Below are positions 6,801-15,074 of a DNA stretch of 15,253 bases, in pieces. The position numbers were made by a program, and so were the translations under genes. The stretch comes from RYN-433 sp036558265 (lineage in GTDB: Bacteria; Planctomycetota; Phycisphaerae; Tepidisphaerales; Tepidisphaeraceae): positions 1 through 15,253 of the forward strand of contig DATBFY010000309.1 of NCBI GenBank assembly GCA_036558265.1, given 5' to 3'. How positions within the stretch are numbered: position 1 is the first letter of the stretch; the number at the start of each line of letters is the position of its first letter. The notes under the pieces were generated by a model, which had not been told where the DNA came from, searched no databases, and saw only the letters and a program-made list of their open reading frames with translations.

Positions 6801-9800
6801 TCACCCCAGCACGAATTGCGCCACGCTCCCGGATCGACCCGTCGTGACCTCCAGCCTCGCGTCGATCCACTCCCTCAGCTCGGTCACGTGCGAGATGATC
6901 CCGACCAGGCGTCCACCTTTCTGCAGGTCGCGCAGCGCGCGGATCGCCAGGTCGAGCGATTCGGGGTCGAGCGTGCCGAAGCCCTCGTCCACGAAAATCG
7001 TTTCGAGGCGGATGCCGCCAGCGTAGCTCTGGACGACGTCCGCGAGGCCCAGTGCGAGAGACAGCGAGGCGAGGAACGATTCACCGCCTGACAAGGTGGA
7101 GACCGGCCGCACGGTGGAGGTGTGTGTGTCGTGGACTTCCAGATCCAGGCCCCCGGCGCGGTTGCCGCCTGCCAACTCCTTCGAGCGCTGGAGCAGGAAG
7201 CGTCCCTTGGACATCGTCCGGAGGCGCTGAGTGGCGGCGTAGAGGACCTCATCGAGGAAGACGCCCAGGACGTAGCGCTGGAAAGTGATGCGTTGTGCGT
7301 TCTGCCCATTGGCGGCGTCGGCGATGGCGCCGACGACCGCGTAGCGTGCGTCGAGGTCTGCCAGCGCCGATTCGAGCTCGGTCAGGCGGGCGATGCATGC
7401 ATCGAACGAGGTCAGCCGCTCGGTAAGCTGCGCCAAGAGGTTGATCTTGGCCTCCAGCGCCTGCTGCGCCGCCGCGTCTGTCGCGGCAAGAGCGGCCAGG
7501 TCGGGCGACGTCAGATCAACCGTCGCCGCCCGCGCCCGTTCGAGACGGGCCTTGGCCGCGCCGACGGCGACGTGATAGTCGCGGATCCGGGCGTCGATGG
7601 CGCGGATCTCGTCGTTACCAAGGCGCGCGGCCTTGAAGGCGGCGTGGTCGTCGAAGCCGGCCTGGCGGGCTTTGTCGCCAAACTCGCGGCGGAGGGTGTC
7701 ATAGAGGGTGTTAGAGGTCTCGGCGAGCTTGGCGGCGTTGTCGAGATCGGACTGGGCGCGAGTCCAGGAGGTCGAAGCTTCATCGGCGCTCTTGCGCGCT
7801 GACGCCAGCGCGTCATCCAAGGCCTTACGGCGCCGCGCGATGGTCTCGCGCTCGCGGTCCAGGGCGCCGGACGCGCGGAGCTCTTCGGGTACGGCTGACT
7901 GGCGTTCGGTGAGGATCGCCTCGGCGGCGGAAAGCGCGGCGTGCGCGGCCGTGGCGGCCTGATCCGCCTGCGCCAGGCGGCTGGTCGCCAGCGATTCCTG
8001 TGACCTGGCGTTTTTGACGCTGCGCTGGGCGCGGTCGAGCTCGACGCCGGCGTCTTCGGCCTGCCGCAACCGGGCTTCGAAGTCCTTCAATTCACGCTCG
8101 AGCGACTCGACATCATGACCGATCCGCAGGCCCAGGCCCTCTTCCAATTGCGCGATCTGTGATTCGATGCCGTTCAACTCGCCCTGATGCCTGGCCAGAT
8201 CTGCCTGGAGTTGAGCGTGATCCTTTGCCTGTTGGGCCACATGGTCACGGGCCTGGCGGAGCTTGGCTTCGGACGGAAGATCCTCGTCCGACCGCGCCGG
8301 CCGCGGGTGGTCGAGCGAACCGCAGACGGGACAGGGTTGGCCGTCCGACAGGGATCGGGCCAGGAGGGTTGCCTGTCCGCGGCTCCAGCGTGCCTGCATG
8401 TCGTCGAACGTTTGCCGCGACCAGTTGAGGGTCTGGTCGGATTTGGCTATGTCCCGGCGCAGATGTTCGAGGCGCGCGACGGCGCCGGTTCGCAGTTTTT
8501 GCTGCTCCTCGAGTTTCGTGCGGGTGTTCAGTTCGATCCGCGTGCGCGTGTGCCGCTCGTTGATCGCGTCTTTCTGCGCATAAAGGGCATCCAACTCGGC
8601 CCGGCGTTTCTCGGCCGTCTCGATGGCGGACTTCGCCGTGGCGACCGATTTGTCGGCCTCAGCGCGATCGCCCTGTGCCGCGGTGGCCCGCGCGCGTGCG
8701 GCCTTGACCGCCTCGGCTGCGCCGGCAAGTTCGCGGACGCGATCGACCAGGGTGTCGAGGCGGGTCTGCCGCCGCCGTGCCTCTTCGCGCAACGGTTCGC
8801 GGGCGTTCTCAGCCCCGAGCGCCGTATCGGACTTGGACTTGCCCTCGCTTGCCATTTCGGCCGTCTTTTTCGCCGCCTCCAGCTTGGCGGCGGCCTGCTC
8901 CGCCTCGCGCTTGCGTTGCAGGACGTTCTCCTCGGCCTCGACCAGCACCAGCGCCTTGCAGGCCTGCTCGTGCTGCTTCTGTTTAAGCGCGATGGCTTCC
9001 CGCTGGGATTCGAGCTTCGTCACGTCGGCCTTGGCGCGCTCGGCCTCGGCGATCTTGTCCGCTATTGCCCGCCCGGCCTCCAGGGCCTCCTGCGCCGATT
9101 TCTTCGCCGAGCGGAGGACAATCACCTCCGCCTGGCCGGCCTCGAGTTGTGTTTGCGTCTCGATCCGCCGCTGATCGAGCTGTGGCCTGCTCTCCACCTG
9201 GGCGTTGCGCAGGGTCTCGGCATGCCGTTGGGTTGCCTGCTCGCGCTCGCGCTTCATCGACAGCGCGGCCTCTTTCAGCGCCGCCTCGATCCGCCCGTAG
9301 GCTTCCACGGCGAACAGCGCTTCGAGGATCTCCTCGCGTTCTTTTGAGTTGGCGAGGAGAAGCCGCTGAAACATCCCCTGCGGCAGCATGACGACCTGCC
9401 GGAACTGGTCGACCTTGAATCCCAGCAGACGCTCGATGCGCTCGTTCACGCGGGCCCAGCCGTCATCAAGGACGGTGTAATCCTCCTCGTGCGCTTCGCC
9501 GTTTCCGTTCCCGTTCGCTCCGCGTTTCCAGATCGTCGCCACGGGCTTTTCGGTCATCGTCCCGGTCCCGCGTTTCTTCGGCCGCTCCTGCTCGGGGCGG
9601 CGGTGGACGCGGTAGTGATCCGGGCCGATCGAGAAGTCGTATTCCACCTCGGTGAGGCGCTCGGGCGTGGCGTGGTCGGAGCGCATCTGCCGCACGTCGC
9701 GCGCGCCGGACGCCTGGCCATAGAGTGCGAAGCAGATCGCGTCCAGGATCGACGTCTTGCCCGCCCCGGTCGGACCGTGGATCAGGAAGAACGACCGCCC

Positions 9801-9878
9801 GTCGAGCGCGGCGAAGTCGAAGACCTGCTCTCCGGCGTAGGGCCCGAACGCGCGGACTGTGAGCTTGAGCGGCCTCAC
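6801..9878 (-). CDS. sbcC: Exonuclease subunit SbcC (Rad50-like ATPase)
   Basis: A 1025-residue SMC-type ATPase, the partner of SbcD in a complex that opens hairpins and degrades DNA ends. The N-terminal lobe has Walker A GPTGAGKTS (35-43) and the Q-loop region QVVMLPQGMFQRLLLANS (161-178). Two long Ala/Glu/Arg-rich coiled coils flank the zinc hook CPVCG (516-520), whose two Cys dimerise with a second molecule. The C-terminal lobe has signature LSGGE (929-933), Walker B ETIFVDEGFGTLD (959-971, with Asp964 and Glu965) and the H-loop His997 in ISHV. All catalytic features are intact and length is normal. A Lys/Gly/Asn-rich insertion (~98-132) sits in the N-terminal lobe. The start is GTG at 9878, overlapping the sbcD stop by 4 bp (GTGA), so translation is probably coupled. 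Confidence 0.97.
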   Translation of the reverse strand: MRPLKLTVRAFGPYAGEQVFDFAALDGRSFFLIHGPTGAGKTSILDAICFALYGQASGARDVRQMRSDHATPERLTEVEYDFSIGPDHYRVHRRPEQERPKKRGTGTMTEKPVATIWKRGANGNGNGEAHEEDYTVLDDGWARVNERIERLLGFKVDQFRQVVMLPQGMFQRLLLANSKEREEILEALFAVEAYGRIEAALKEAALSMKREREQATQRHAETLRNAQVESRPQLDQRRIETQTQLEAGQAEVIVLRSAKKSAQEALEAGRAIADKIAEAERAKADVTKLESQREAIALKQKQHEQACKALVLVEAEENVLQRKREAEQAAAKLEAAKKTAEMASEGKSKSDTALGAENAREPLREEARRRQTRLDTLVDRVRELAGAAEAVKAARARATAAQGDRAEADKSVATAKSAIETAEKRRAELDALYAQKDAINERHTRTRIELNTRTKLEEQQKLRTGAVARLEHLRRDIAKSDQTLNWSRQTFDDMQARWSRGQATLLARSLSDGQPCPVCGSLDHPRPARSDEDLPSEAKLRQARDHVAQQAKDHAQLQADLARHQGELNGIESQIAQLEEGLGLRIGHDVESLERELKDFEARLRQAEDAGVELDRAQRSVKNARSQESLATSRLAQADQAATAAHAALSAAEAILTERQSAVPEELRASGALDRERETIARRRKALDDALASARKSADEASTSWTRAQSDLDNAAKLAETSNTLYDTLRREFGDKARQAGFDDHAAFKAARLGNDEIRAIDARIRDYHVAVGAAKARLERARAATVDLTSPDLAALAATDAAAQQALEAKINLLAQLTERLTSFDACIARLTELESALADLDARYAVVGAIADAANGQNAQRITFQRYVLGVFLDEVLYAATQRLRTMSKGRFLLQRSKELAGGNRAGGLDLEVHDTHTSTVRPVSTLSGGESFLASLSLALGLADVVQSYAGGIRLETIFVDEGFGTLDPESLDLAIRALRDLQKGGRLVGIISHVTELREWIDARLEVTTGRSGSVAQFVLG

Positions 9879-11074
9879 GCGTTCACCTTGTCGCCCGGTT
9901 GTGGTTTGAGCTCGCGGATCGCGGCCGGGGCAGCTTCGCGTTCGGCCTGCCGTACCCGCTCGACGACCTGCGCGAACGCCCGCTCCTGCTGTTCGGACAA
10001 ATCATTTTCAGTCACGTGGCGGAAGAAGGCCTGGAAGAGTTCCAATTCACCCTTGCCCCGGATGTCCGGGCGATCCCCGCCGCCCGCGCCGCCTTCCTTC
10101 TCCGGGCGGCGGATCAGCATCACATTGGGGTAGACCTCGCGCAATCGGCCGATCGCGTCGAGTACCGGGCCATCATCGGTCACCATGACTTCCAGGTAGT
10201 CGTCCTTCGATCGGCCGTCCTTGGGCCCTTCGAGGAGTTGGGCCATCGATCCTTCGATCCGTCGGACATCGCGTCGCGGCGTGATGGCGACGGTCTTCAC
10301 GTCACAGACGCCTGCGCCGTCCATTTCGATCAGGTAGACGCCCTTGGGGTGATGGGCCTCGTCGAACGAGTATTTCAGCAGAGAGCCGGAATAGCGGATG
10401 GCGTCGTCGCCGATCCGTTGGGGGCAGTGCAGGTGCCCCAGGGCGACGTAGTTGAAGCCGGCGAGGGCGGACGCATCGACCGTCCCCGCGCCGCCGACGC
10501 TCAGGGGACGCTCGGATTCGCACTCCGCGCCGCCGGCGACGAAGGCGTGGGCCATCAGGATCTTGCGTCCGGCGCCCGAATGTTCGGCCTGGATGCGCGC
10601 CACCAGGGCGCGCATGGCCGAGTCATGATCTACCACCTCATCGCACGCCAGGCACTCGCGGACGACCATCGGCTCGGCGTAGGGCAGCGGATAGACGTGC
10701 ACGGGGCCGTGGGCGTCTTCGAACGTGACGCTGGGGCAGTTGCGGGGCAGGTTGCCCGTCACGTAAAGCCGCCGATTTGCCAGCAGCCGCGCCCCGAAAT
10801 TCAACCGCTGCGGGCTGTCGTGGTTACCGGCGATCAGCACGACGGGGATCTTCAGATCGATCACCAGGCGGCACAGGACTTCATCGAGCAGCTCGACGGC
10901 CTCGGGTGGCGGGATCGCGCGGTCATAAATGTCGCCGGCGACAAGGATTGCATCGGGCCGCTCGCTGCCGGCCAATTCCACGAGCTGCATCAATGCGTGG
11001 TGCTGGTCGTCCGTCAGGTGGACGCCGTGGAACAGGCGGCCCAGGTGCCAGTCGGCCGTGTGGATGAATCGCAT
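9875..11074 (-). CDS. sbcD: Exonuclease subunit SbcD (Mre11-like nuclease)
   Basis: A 399-residue metallophosphoesterase, the nuclease subunit of SbcCD. The five phosphoesterase motifs are complete: DWH (8-10), GDIYDR (47-52), GNHD (83-86), AHAF (175-178, His176) and GHLH (213-216). These bind the two Mn ions and the scissile phosphate. The C-terminal part contains the capping domain and an Ala/Glu/Arg helical tail that should contact the SbcC coiled-coil base. The start at 11074 gives the standard MRFIHTADWHLG; GGGAG lies about 9 nt upstream. The open frame continues to 11491 but that extension overlaps the divergent gene and has no family match. It is the first gene of the sbcD-sbcC operon. 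Confidence 0.97.
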   Translation of the reverse strand: MRFIHTADWHLGRLFHGVHLTDDQHHALMQLVELAGSERPDAILVAGDIYDRAIPPPEAVELLDEVLCRLVIDLKIPVVLIAGNHDSPQRLNFGARLLANRRLYVTGNLPRNCPSVTFEDAHGPVHVYPLPYAEPMVVRECLACDEVVDHDSAMRALVARIQAEHSGAGRKILMAHAFVAGGAECESERPLSVGGAGTVDASALAGFNYVALGHLHCPQRIGDDAIRYSGSLLKYSFDEAHHPKGVYLIEMDGAGVCDVKTVAITPRRDVRRIEGSMAQLLEGPKDGRSKDDYLEVMVTDDGPVLDAIGRLREVYPNVMLIRRPEKEGGAGGGDRPDIRGKGELELFQAFFRHVTENDLSEQQERAFAQVVERVRQAEREAAPAAIRELKPQPGDKVNA

Positions 11075-11111
11075 TCCCTCGCGCTCCCTAACGTAATTCG
11101 AACAACGCTCT

Positions 11112-11139
11112 ATCATGCGAGGCGGGAAATCAAGGTCAA
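11112..11139 (-). promoter_or_regulatory. Candidate promoter of the sbcD-sbcC operon
   Basis: On the minus strand TTGACC (11139-11134, 5/6 match to -35) is followed at 16 bp by CATGAT (11117-11112, 4/6 match to -10). Transcription would start near 11105, about 30 nt before the sbcD ATG. No LexA-type box was recognised. Confidence 0.45.
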
Positions 11140-11208
11140 GAGATAGCTGGCGACGCGACAAGTTGCCAACCGGAGAGGCCTGCAATGGCCCCACAAACGC
11201 GGTGGTCG

Positions 11209-11233
11209 AAAAATTCTGACGTGTTTCGTCAGA
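11209..11233 (-). promoter_or_regulatory. 7-5-7 inverted repeat with T-run, operator or terminator
   Basis: TCTGACG (11215-11221) and CGTCAGA (11227-11233) form a perfect 7-bp inverted repeat with a 5-bp centre. On the minus strand it is followed by ATTTTT, which looks like an intrinsic terminator. There is no leftward gene upstream to terminate, since it lies in the 283-bp divergent gap behind the likely sbcD promoter. It could insulate sbcDC from antisense transcription, or be a dimeric regulator's operator controlling the sigma-like gene. Confidence 0.45.
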
Positions 11234-11357
11234 GGATGGGTGGCGGCCCCGTCTTCCCCGGGCGCAAGCTCGCACGTGCCCGCGGGGCGCGCTCTGCGCG
11301 ACGGTGAGGCCTGACGGATCGAGGAAACCCCCGCGGCAAGTCCCATCGGAGAAGGAC

Positions 11358-12071
11358 ATGAGCCGACTCACCTCCCTCGCCCTGACGGTTGCCCAGGCCA
11401 AGCGCCAAGGCCGTCCCGCGGCGCGCGGCGGCGAGGTGGACCGCGCCATGGACGAACTCGCACCCTTCATCAAGGAGACCGCCCAGCGCATCCACGGGCG
11501 CTACTACTCGCTGCGCCGACAGCTCGCCAGCGACTTCGTCAGCCACGCGCCGGCGATGGTCTGGACGCGCATTGAGCACTTTGCCGACTGGTACTTCCAG
11601 GAACTGCCCGCGGCCGCGCGCAAGGAGGACGCCAAGGATTTCTTCGCCGCCTGGTGTTACCGCGAACTGCACTTCCGCTATTTGGACGTGGGCCGCGGTC
11701 AGAAGGCCGAGCCGAAGGTCAAGGCCCTGGAAGGCGCCTCGGCCGGCGATCTGGCCGACCACCGGTCAGGCACGGACGAACCCAGCGTCTATGACTTCGA
11801 GTTGTCCGCTGCCGACACGCGGCAGCTCGGCGAGTGGGACCCGCTCGACGGCGTGATCCTGTTCGCGCTCGCCGGCCAGTGGGCGCAGGTGCCGGCCGAG
11901 CTCTGGGGCGGTTGGCTGGCGGAGCTGAGCCTCAAGCCCCCGTTCCCTCCGCCGGAATTCGAGGCGGTTCCGAAAGTGAAGCGGCGTGCATGCCTGGCGC
12001 AGGCGTTGCACGTCAGCCGTGACGTGATCTTCCAACGTTGGCACCGATTGAAGGAAAAGTATCTCGCCTGA
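11358..12071 (+). CDS. Divergent sigma-70/ECF-like protein (putative)
   Basis: A 237-residue protein that appears to be a very divergent RNA polymerase sigma-like factor. GGAG (11348-11351) is 6 nt before the ATG. Residues ~32-115 resemble sigma region 2: a helical segment, then DFVSHAPAMVWTRIEHFADW (59-78) in the place of the -10-recognising helix, then FFAAWCYRELHFRYLDVGRG (95-114), comparable with the usual WLYRIARN..D..R pattern. A linker (~117-160) follows. The C-terminus looks like region 4: DPLDGVILFALAGQW (161-175), a Pro-rich insert PPFPPPEF, then a helix-turn-helix LAQALHVSRDVIFQRWHRLK (213-232). The match is by pattern only, and region 4 is interrupted by the W/P-rich insert. It is followed after 71 nt by a gene of unknown family that is probably its operon partner. 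Alternatively it is another helix-turn-helix regulator. Confidence 0.6.
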   Translation: MSRLTSLALTVAQAKRQGRPAARGGEVDRAMDELAPFIKETAQRIHGRYYSLRRQLASDFVSHAPAMVWTRIEHFADWYFQELPAAARKEDAKDFFAAWCYRELHFRYLDVGRGQKAEPKVKALEGASAGDLADHRSGTDEPSVYDFELSAADTRQLGEWDPLDGVILFALAGQWAQVPAELWGGWLAELSLKPPFPPPEFEAVPKVKRRACLAQALHVSRDVIFQRWHRLKEKYLA

Positions 12072-12142
12072 ACGCGCGCACACGAGACCCCGGCGCGCAG
12101 GCGCAATGCAACGCGACCCGACAACGAGCCCTCGAGGGCCCT

Positions 12143-13375
12143 ATGAACACCCAAGTCACCATCCCCTGGCACGCCGTCGTCGAAGGCTGCCCGCCGTCCC
12201 AAAAGGGCAAGGCCCTGCCGCTGGTCGTATCCCGCCACTGTCGCTCTCGAAGCTCGTTCGCGTCCGATGATCACGGCTGGTTCGCGCAGATCGAGCGGGC
12301 GTCTTCCGCGTCCCTCGTGGTCGCACGCACCTTCGGCACTTCAACGTTGGCCGAACTCCTGCTCATACATGCCGAGGCCGAGGCCGTGGCGACACTCACT
12401 ACAGAAGGTGAAACTGCGGTCGTCGTTCAGGACCTTCGCCAGCCGTTGGGGACGTCGGACACCGCCGATCCCCATGTCGCGACGGACGAACTCGTCCGGA
12501 CGTACGTGCTGCGCCACGCACGGATGGACGCCGACGTCAAGGCGTTGGTGTTGCCCGACGCTGACGCGGACGAATGCTCAGATGATGAGAAACCGATGCA
12601 ATTCGTGCGACCAGAGAACTGGGGATTTCGAACGCTCGCGGCGGCGGGCGCGAACGCGGCCACGGTAAGTTGGCGAGTTAGTCTCTTGCCAGGGCCCGAT
12701 GGGCCGCATCTCGTCAACTGCTATTGCTCGACCCATCCCGTTCTCCGGCCGCCACATCGAAACCCGTTTGACGAGCCGCCGCCCGATCGTGGGGATCCGC
12801 TTCAATGCCTTCCGCCTCTGGTCTATGCCCGAGCCAAGTTGCAGTCGCAGCTATGCTCACAAACTCCGGACACGTACGCGGAATCCATGTGCTACTGGCC
12901 GGTCTTGGCGCTGGGGCGATGCCGACTTTTCGGCGTCAACGTTCCCGACGCCAGCGACTTTACCCCCGGGCCCGTCGTCTTCGAACACGCGTCGCGCCTG
13001 CTCATCCGGCGCATCCTCGGCATTCTGAATATGCTCTCGGACATCGATCATCGGGTGGCTCGTCAAGGAGGGTACGCTCATCGCAATACTTCGCTGGAAC
13101 TGCTCGAAGCCCGCATGGACGCCCACGCCGCCCATCTCGCCCTCGACGAGGCCTACGCCGCCGCCCTGTACGACGGTTCGCCGCACGTGTCCGCCATGTC
13201 GCGCCGCCTGGCGCAGGTTCGCCGCCTGATTAATCTCTTCGACGACAAACTGCAGCAAAATCTCCCCCTCCTCCGACTCGCCGCCAGCACTTATCTCCTC
13301 GATAACTGGCGGCGTCTTCTTGCGCCCGCGTACCGCGACTGCCCGCCATGGTGGCTCGACGGATGTATTGGTTGA
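12143..13375 (+). CDS. Unrecognised 410-residue protein in operon with the sigma-like gene
   Basis: No family is recognised. The ATG at 12143 has GAGGG (12134-12138) 4 nt upstream; the open frame runs further back but into the preceding gene. No signal peptide or membrane segment is seen, so it is probably cytoplasmic. The N-terminal half (1-150) looks mixed alpha/beta, with LAELLLIHAEAEAVATL (69-85). An acidic Asp/Glu run follows at 139-149. The middle (182-270) is Pro- and Cys-rich, including CYC (193-195) and HPVLRPPHRNPFDEPPPDRG (198-217). The last 130 residues are helical (LLIRRILGILNMLSD, 286-300; LAQVRRLINLFDD, 356-368). It has 11 Cys, high for such a protein and suggestive of metal binding or redox sensing, but no standard spacing repeats. 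Tight linkage to the sigma-like gene suggests an anti-sigma, co-factor or effector role; this is inference. Confidence 0.7.
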   Translation: MNTQVTIPWHAVVEGCPPSQKGKALPLVVSRHCRSRSSFASDDHGWFAQIERASSASLVVARTFGTSTLAELLLIHAEAEAVATLTTEGETAVVVQDLRQPLGTSDTADPHVATDELVRTYVLRHARMDADVKALVLPDADADECSDDEKPMQFVRPENWGFRTLAAAGANAATVSWRVSLLPGPDGPHLVNCYCSTHPVLRPPHRNPFDEPPPDRGDPLQCLPPLVYARAKLQSQLCSQTPDTYAESMCYWPVLALGRCRLFGVNVPDASDFTPGPVVFEHASRLLIRRILGILNMLSDIDHRVARQGGYAHRNTSLELLEARMDAHAAHLALDEAYAAALYDGSPHVSAMSRRLAQVRRLINLFDDKLQQNLPLLRLAASTYLLDNWRRLLAPAYRDCPPWWLDGCIG

Positions 13376-13431
13376 GATCCCACCGTCATCCTGCGGGGGG
13401 CATGCATCACTGAAGTGAGCAAGCCGCTTAA

Positions 13432-13830
13432 TTACCGCTTAGCCTTGGTTTTCCCGCTCTTGCCGGTCGGCGCCGTGGTCGCCTGCTGCGTGGTGGGTTG
13501 GGTGCTCGCGGCGTGGTGGTGATGGTGCCCTGCCGGGGCTTGGGCTTCTTTCTCTGCCTCCTTCGCCTGCACTTTCGCGTTCAGGTCGTTCACCTGGCCG
13601 GTGAGCTTGTCGATGTTGGATTGCGTCTTGGCCTTGTCGAGTGGCTTGCCGTCGGAGAACTCCTCCGCCCGCGCTTTGTGCGTGTCCACGTCCTCGTCCG
13701 ACTTGCCCTTCGCGGGCTGAGTCGTCGAACTCGTCGTCGCCGCGGGATGGGCCTTCTTCGCCCAGACTTCCGGCGCCAGAACCAGCAAACCGCAAACGAC
13801 CAGAAACGCGGCGATGAACGGCCGAACCAT
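13432..13830 (-). CDS. Small secreted protein with five-His run
   Basis: A 132-residue protein. GGAGGT (13842-13837) is ideally spaced before the ATG. Residues 1-24 form a signal peptide, hydrophobic from FIAAFLVVCGLLVLAP and ending VWA-KK. The mature part is hydrophilic: a Thr/Ser/Gln segment, a charged helix with coiled-coil character (IDKLTGQVNDLNAKVQAKEA, 73-92), then GHHHHHAASTQPTTQQATTA (101-120) and a Lys-rich end. No domain is recognised. The His run could bind metal ions in the periplasm; it is natural here, with no tag-like vector context. It converges on the 410-residue gene (56 bp between stops) and lies downstream of the AIM24 gene on the same strand, 134 bp away. Confidence 0.7.
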   Translation of the reverse strand: MVRPFIAAFLVVCGLLVLAPEVWAKKAHPAATTSSTTQPAKGKSDEDVDTHKARAEEFSDGKPLDKAKTQSNIDKLTGQVNDLNAKVQAKEAEKEAQAPAGHHHHHAASTQPTTQQATTAPTGKSGKTKAKR

Positions 13831-13902
13831 CGCAAGACCTCCCGTACCTCACAAGACCCCTCATCCCGTCTTTCGGTTAGAAGACCGGGGGCGGATAACA
13901 AA

Positions 13903-13933
13903 GACATTCCCTTCGCCGTCAGCTTCGAATGTC
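13903..13933. repeat. Spaced 7-bp inverted repeat
   Basis: GACATTC (13903-13909) and GAATGTC (13927-13933) are separated by 17 bp in the gap between the AIM24 stop and the small secreted protein gene. It could be a weak terminator stem or an operator; such a short spaced repeat may be chance. Confidence 0.2.
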
Positions 13934-13964
13934 GCTTCCAGTTTCGCGGATCAAAAGCGCGAGT

Positions 13965-15008
13965 TCACCCATCGCTGGTCCCGCCCAGAATCCGCCCGAT
14001 CCCGCCCAGGACGGATCCCTCGTCCTTCCCGCCGCCGGCGTTGGCCAGCACCCGCCCGGCGAGGCGCGAGAAGGGCAGGGATTGCAGCCATACGTGCCCG
14101 GGACCGGTCAGCACCGCGAAGAACAGCCCCTCCCCGCCGAAGAGCGTGTTCTTGAACCCTCCGACGAACTGGATGTCGTACTGCACGCTGGGCACGAAGG
14201 CGACGATGCACCCGGTATCGATCCGCAGCGTCGCGCCGGGCGCCAGGTCGCGCTCGACCAGCGTCCCGCCCGCGTGGACGACCGCCAGCCCGTCGCCGGT
14301 CAGCCGTTGCATGATGAATCCCTCCCCGCCGAACAGCCCGACGCCGATTTTTTTCTGGAACGCGATGCCGATCTCGGTGCCCTTGGCGGCGCACAGGAAC
14401 GAGTCCTTCTGGCAGATGATCTGCCCGCCCAGTTCGGCGAGCTTCAGCGGCAGGATCTTGCCCGGGTAGGGCGCGGCGAAGGCGACCTGCTGGCGGCCCA
14501 TCCCGTTGTTGGTGAACGTCGTGATGAACATGTTCTCGCCGGTGAGCAGACGCCGCCCCGCCGTCTTGATCTTGTCCATGAACCCGCCCCCGCGGGCCTT
14601 GTTCGGATCCCCGAAAACCGTGCTCATCTCGATACCCGTCGTCATGAACATCATGCCCCCGGGCTCGGCGAGCACGGTCTCGCCCGGATCGAGCGTGCAG
14701 ACCGCGTACTGCATCTCGCTCCCGAACACCTCGACGTCGATCTCGTGACACTGCCGCCCGCCACCAAAAGCCATCCCCGGCGACATCGGTGGCGGTGGCG
14801 GCGCGAGTGGAAGGTCGTACCCCACCGGCCCCAGCGCCCCCGCCAGCGCCGACACGTCGCCGGCGCGGGTCCAGTTCGCCATCCCCGGCCCGTAAACCAG
14901 CGCATCGGCCCCGCCCACCGATGCCAGCCGGCGGATCAATTCCGCCATCGGCATCGGTCCGACCCGCTGCTGACCCTGCGCGTAATACCAATTATCTGCC
15001 GCCGCCAT
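13965..15008 (-). CDS. GYF_2-AIM24 (TIGR00266-type) protein
   Basis: A 347-residue two-domain protein. Residues ~5-55 form a GYF_2 (DUF4339) domain: NWYYAQGQQRVGPMPMAELI (6-25) and the GMANWTRAGD end. This small domain is usually a protein-interaction module. A Pro-rich linker (68-77, with PPPP) follows. Residues ~86-318 are the AIM24/TIGR00266 beta-rich domain, with GENMFITTFTNNGMGRQQVA (157-176), PYPGKILPL (180-188), ICQKDSFLCA (198-207), FGGEGFIMQRLTGDGLA (226-242), IDTGCIVAF (263-271), FGGEGLFFAVLTGPG (290-304) and VWLQSLPFSRLA (306-317). A Gly-rich tail ends the protein. AIM24 is required for mitochondrial membrane organisation in yeast; bacterial roles are poorly defined. No signal peptide or membrane segment is seen. 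GGAG (15020-15017) precedes the ATG by about 8 nt and sets the start. Confidence 0.93.
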   Translation of the reverse strand: MAAADNWYYAQGQQRVGPMPMAELIRRLASVGGADALVYGPGMANWTRAGDVSALAGALGPVGYDLPLAPPPPPMSPGMAFGGGRQCHEIDVEVFGSEMQYAVCTLDPGETVLAEPGGMMFMTTGIEMSTVFGDPNKARGGGFMDKIKTAGRRLLTGENMFITTFTNNGMGRQQVAFAAPYPGKILPLKLAELGGQIICQKDSFLCAAKGTEIGIAFQKKIGVGLFGGEGFIMQRLTGDGLAVVHAGGTLVERDLAPGATLRIDTGCIVAFVPSVQYDIQFVGGFKNTLFGGEGLFFAVLTGPGHVWLQSLPFSRLAGRVLANAGGGKDEGSVLGGIGRILGGTSDG

Positions 15009-15059
15009 ATTCCATTCTCCCGATGAGCTTTTCCCGCGTCAGGATAACAACTACGCGGA

Positions 15060-15065
15060 TATAAT
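15060..15065 (+). promoter_or_regulatory. -10 box almost on the start codon at 15075
   Basis: TATAAT matches the consensus exactly. Transcription would begin near 15072, only 3 nt before the ATG at 15075. No Shine-Dalgarno is present and no convincing -35 hexamer is seen at 16-19 bp. Confidence 0.45.
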
Positions 15066-15074
15066 CATCCCGAC

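Noticed and set aside
8187..9347. 386-codon rightward open frame
   Set aside because: It lies entirely antisense to sbcC, whose motifs and length are beyond doubt; it is a by-product of GC-rich codon use.
9899..11146. 415-codon rightward open frame
   Set aside because: Antisense shadow of sbcD, with no recognisable domain.
11075..11491. N-terminal extension of SbcD
   Set aside because: It overlaps the divergent sigma-like gene, has no homology to the family, and the standard SbcD N-terminus begins at 11074.
12072..12142. Terminator between the sigma-like gene and its neighbour
   Set aside because: Short GCGCG/CGCGC pairing exists but the loop is long and there is no T-run, so I treat the two genes as one unit.
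13513..13527. Five-His run as a sign of vector or tag contamination
   Set aside because: The codons sit inside a natural signal-peptide protein with GC-rich context like its neighbours, and no vector sequence is present.
13929..15026. 365-codon rightward open frame and a 346-codon leftward one in another frame
   Set aside because: Both overlap the AIM24 gene, which has clear domains; neither has a family-like sequence.
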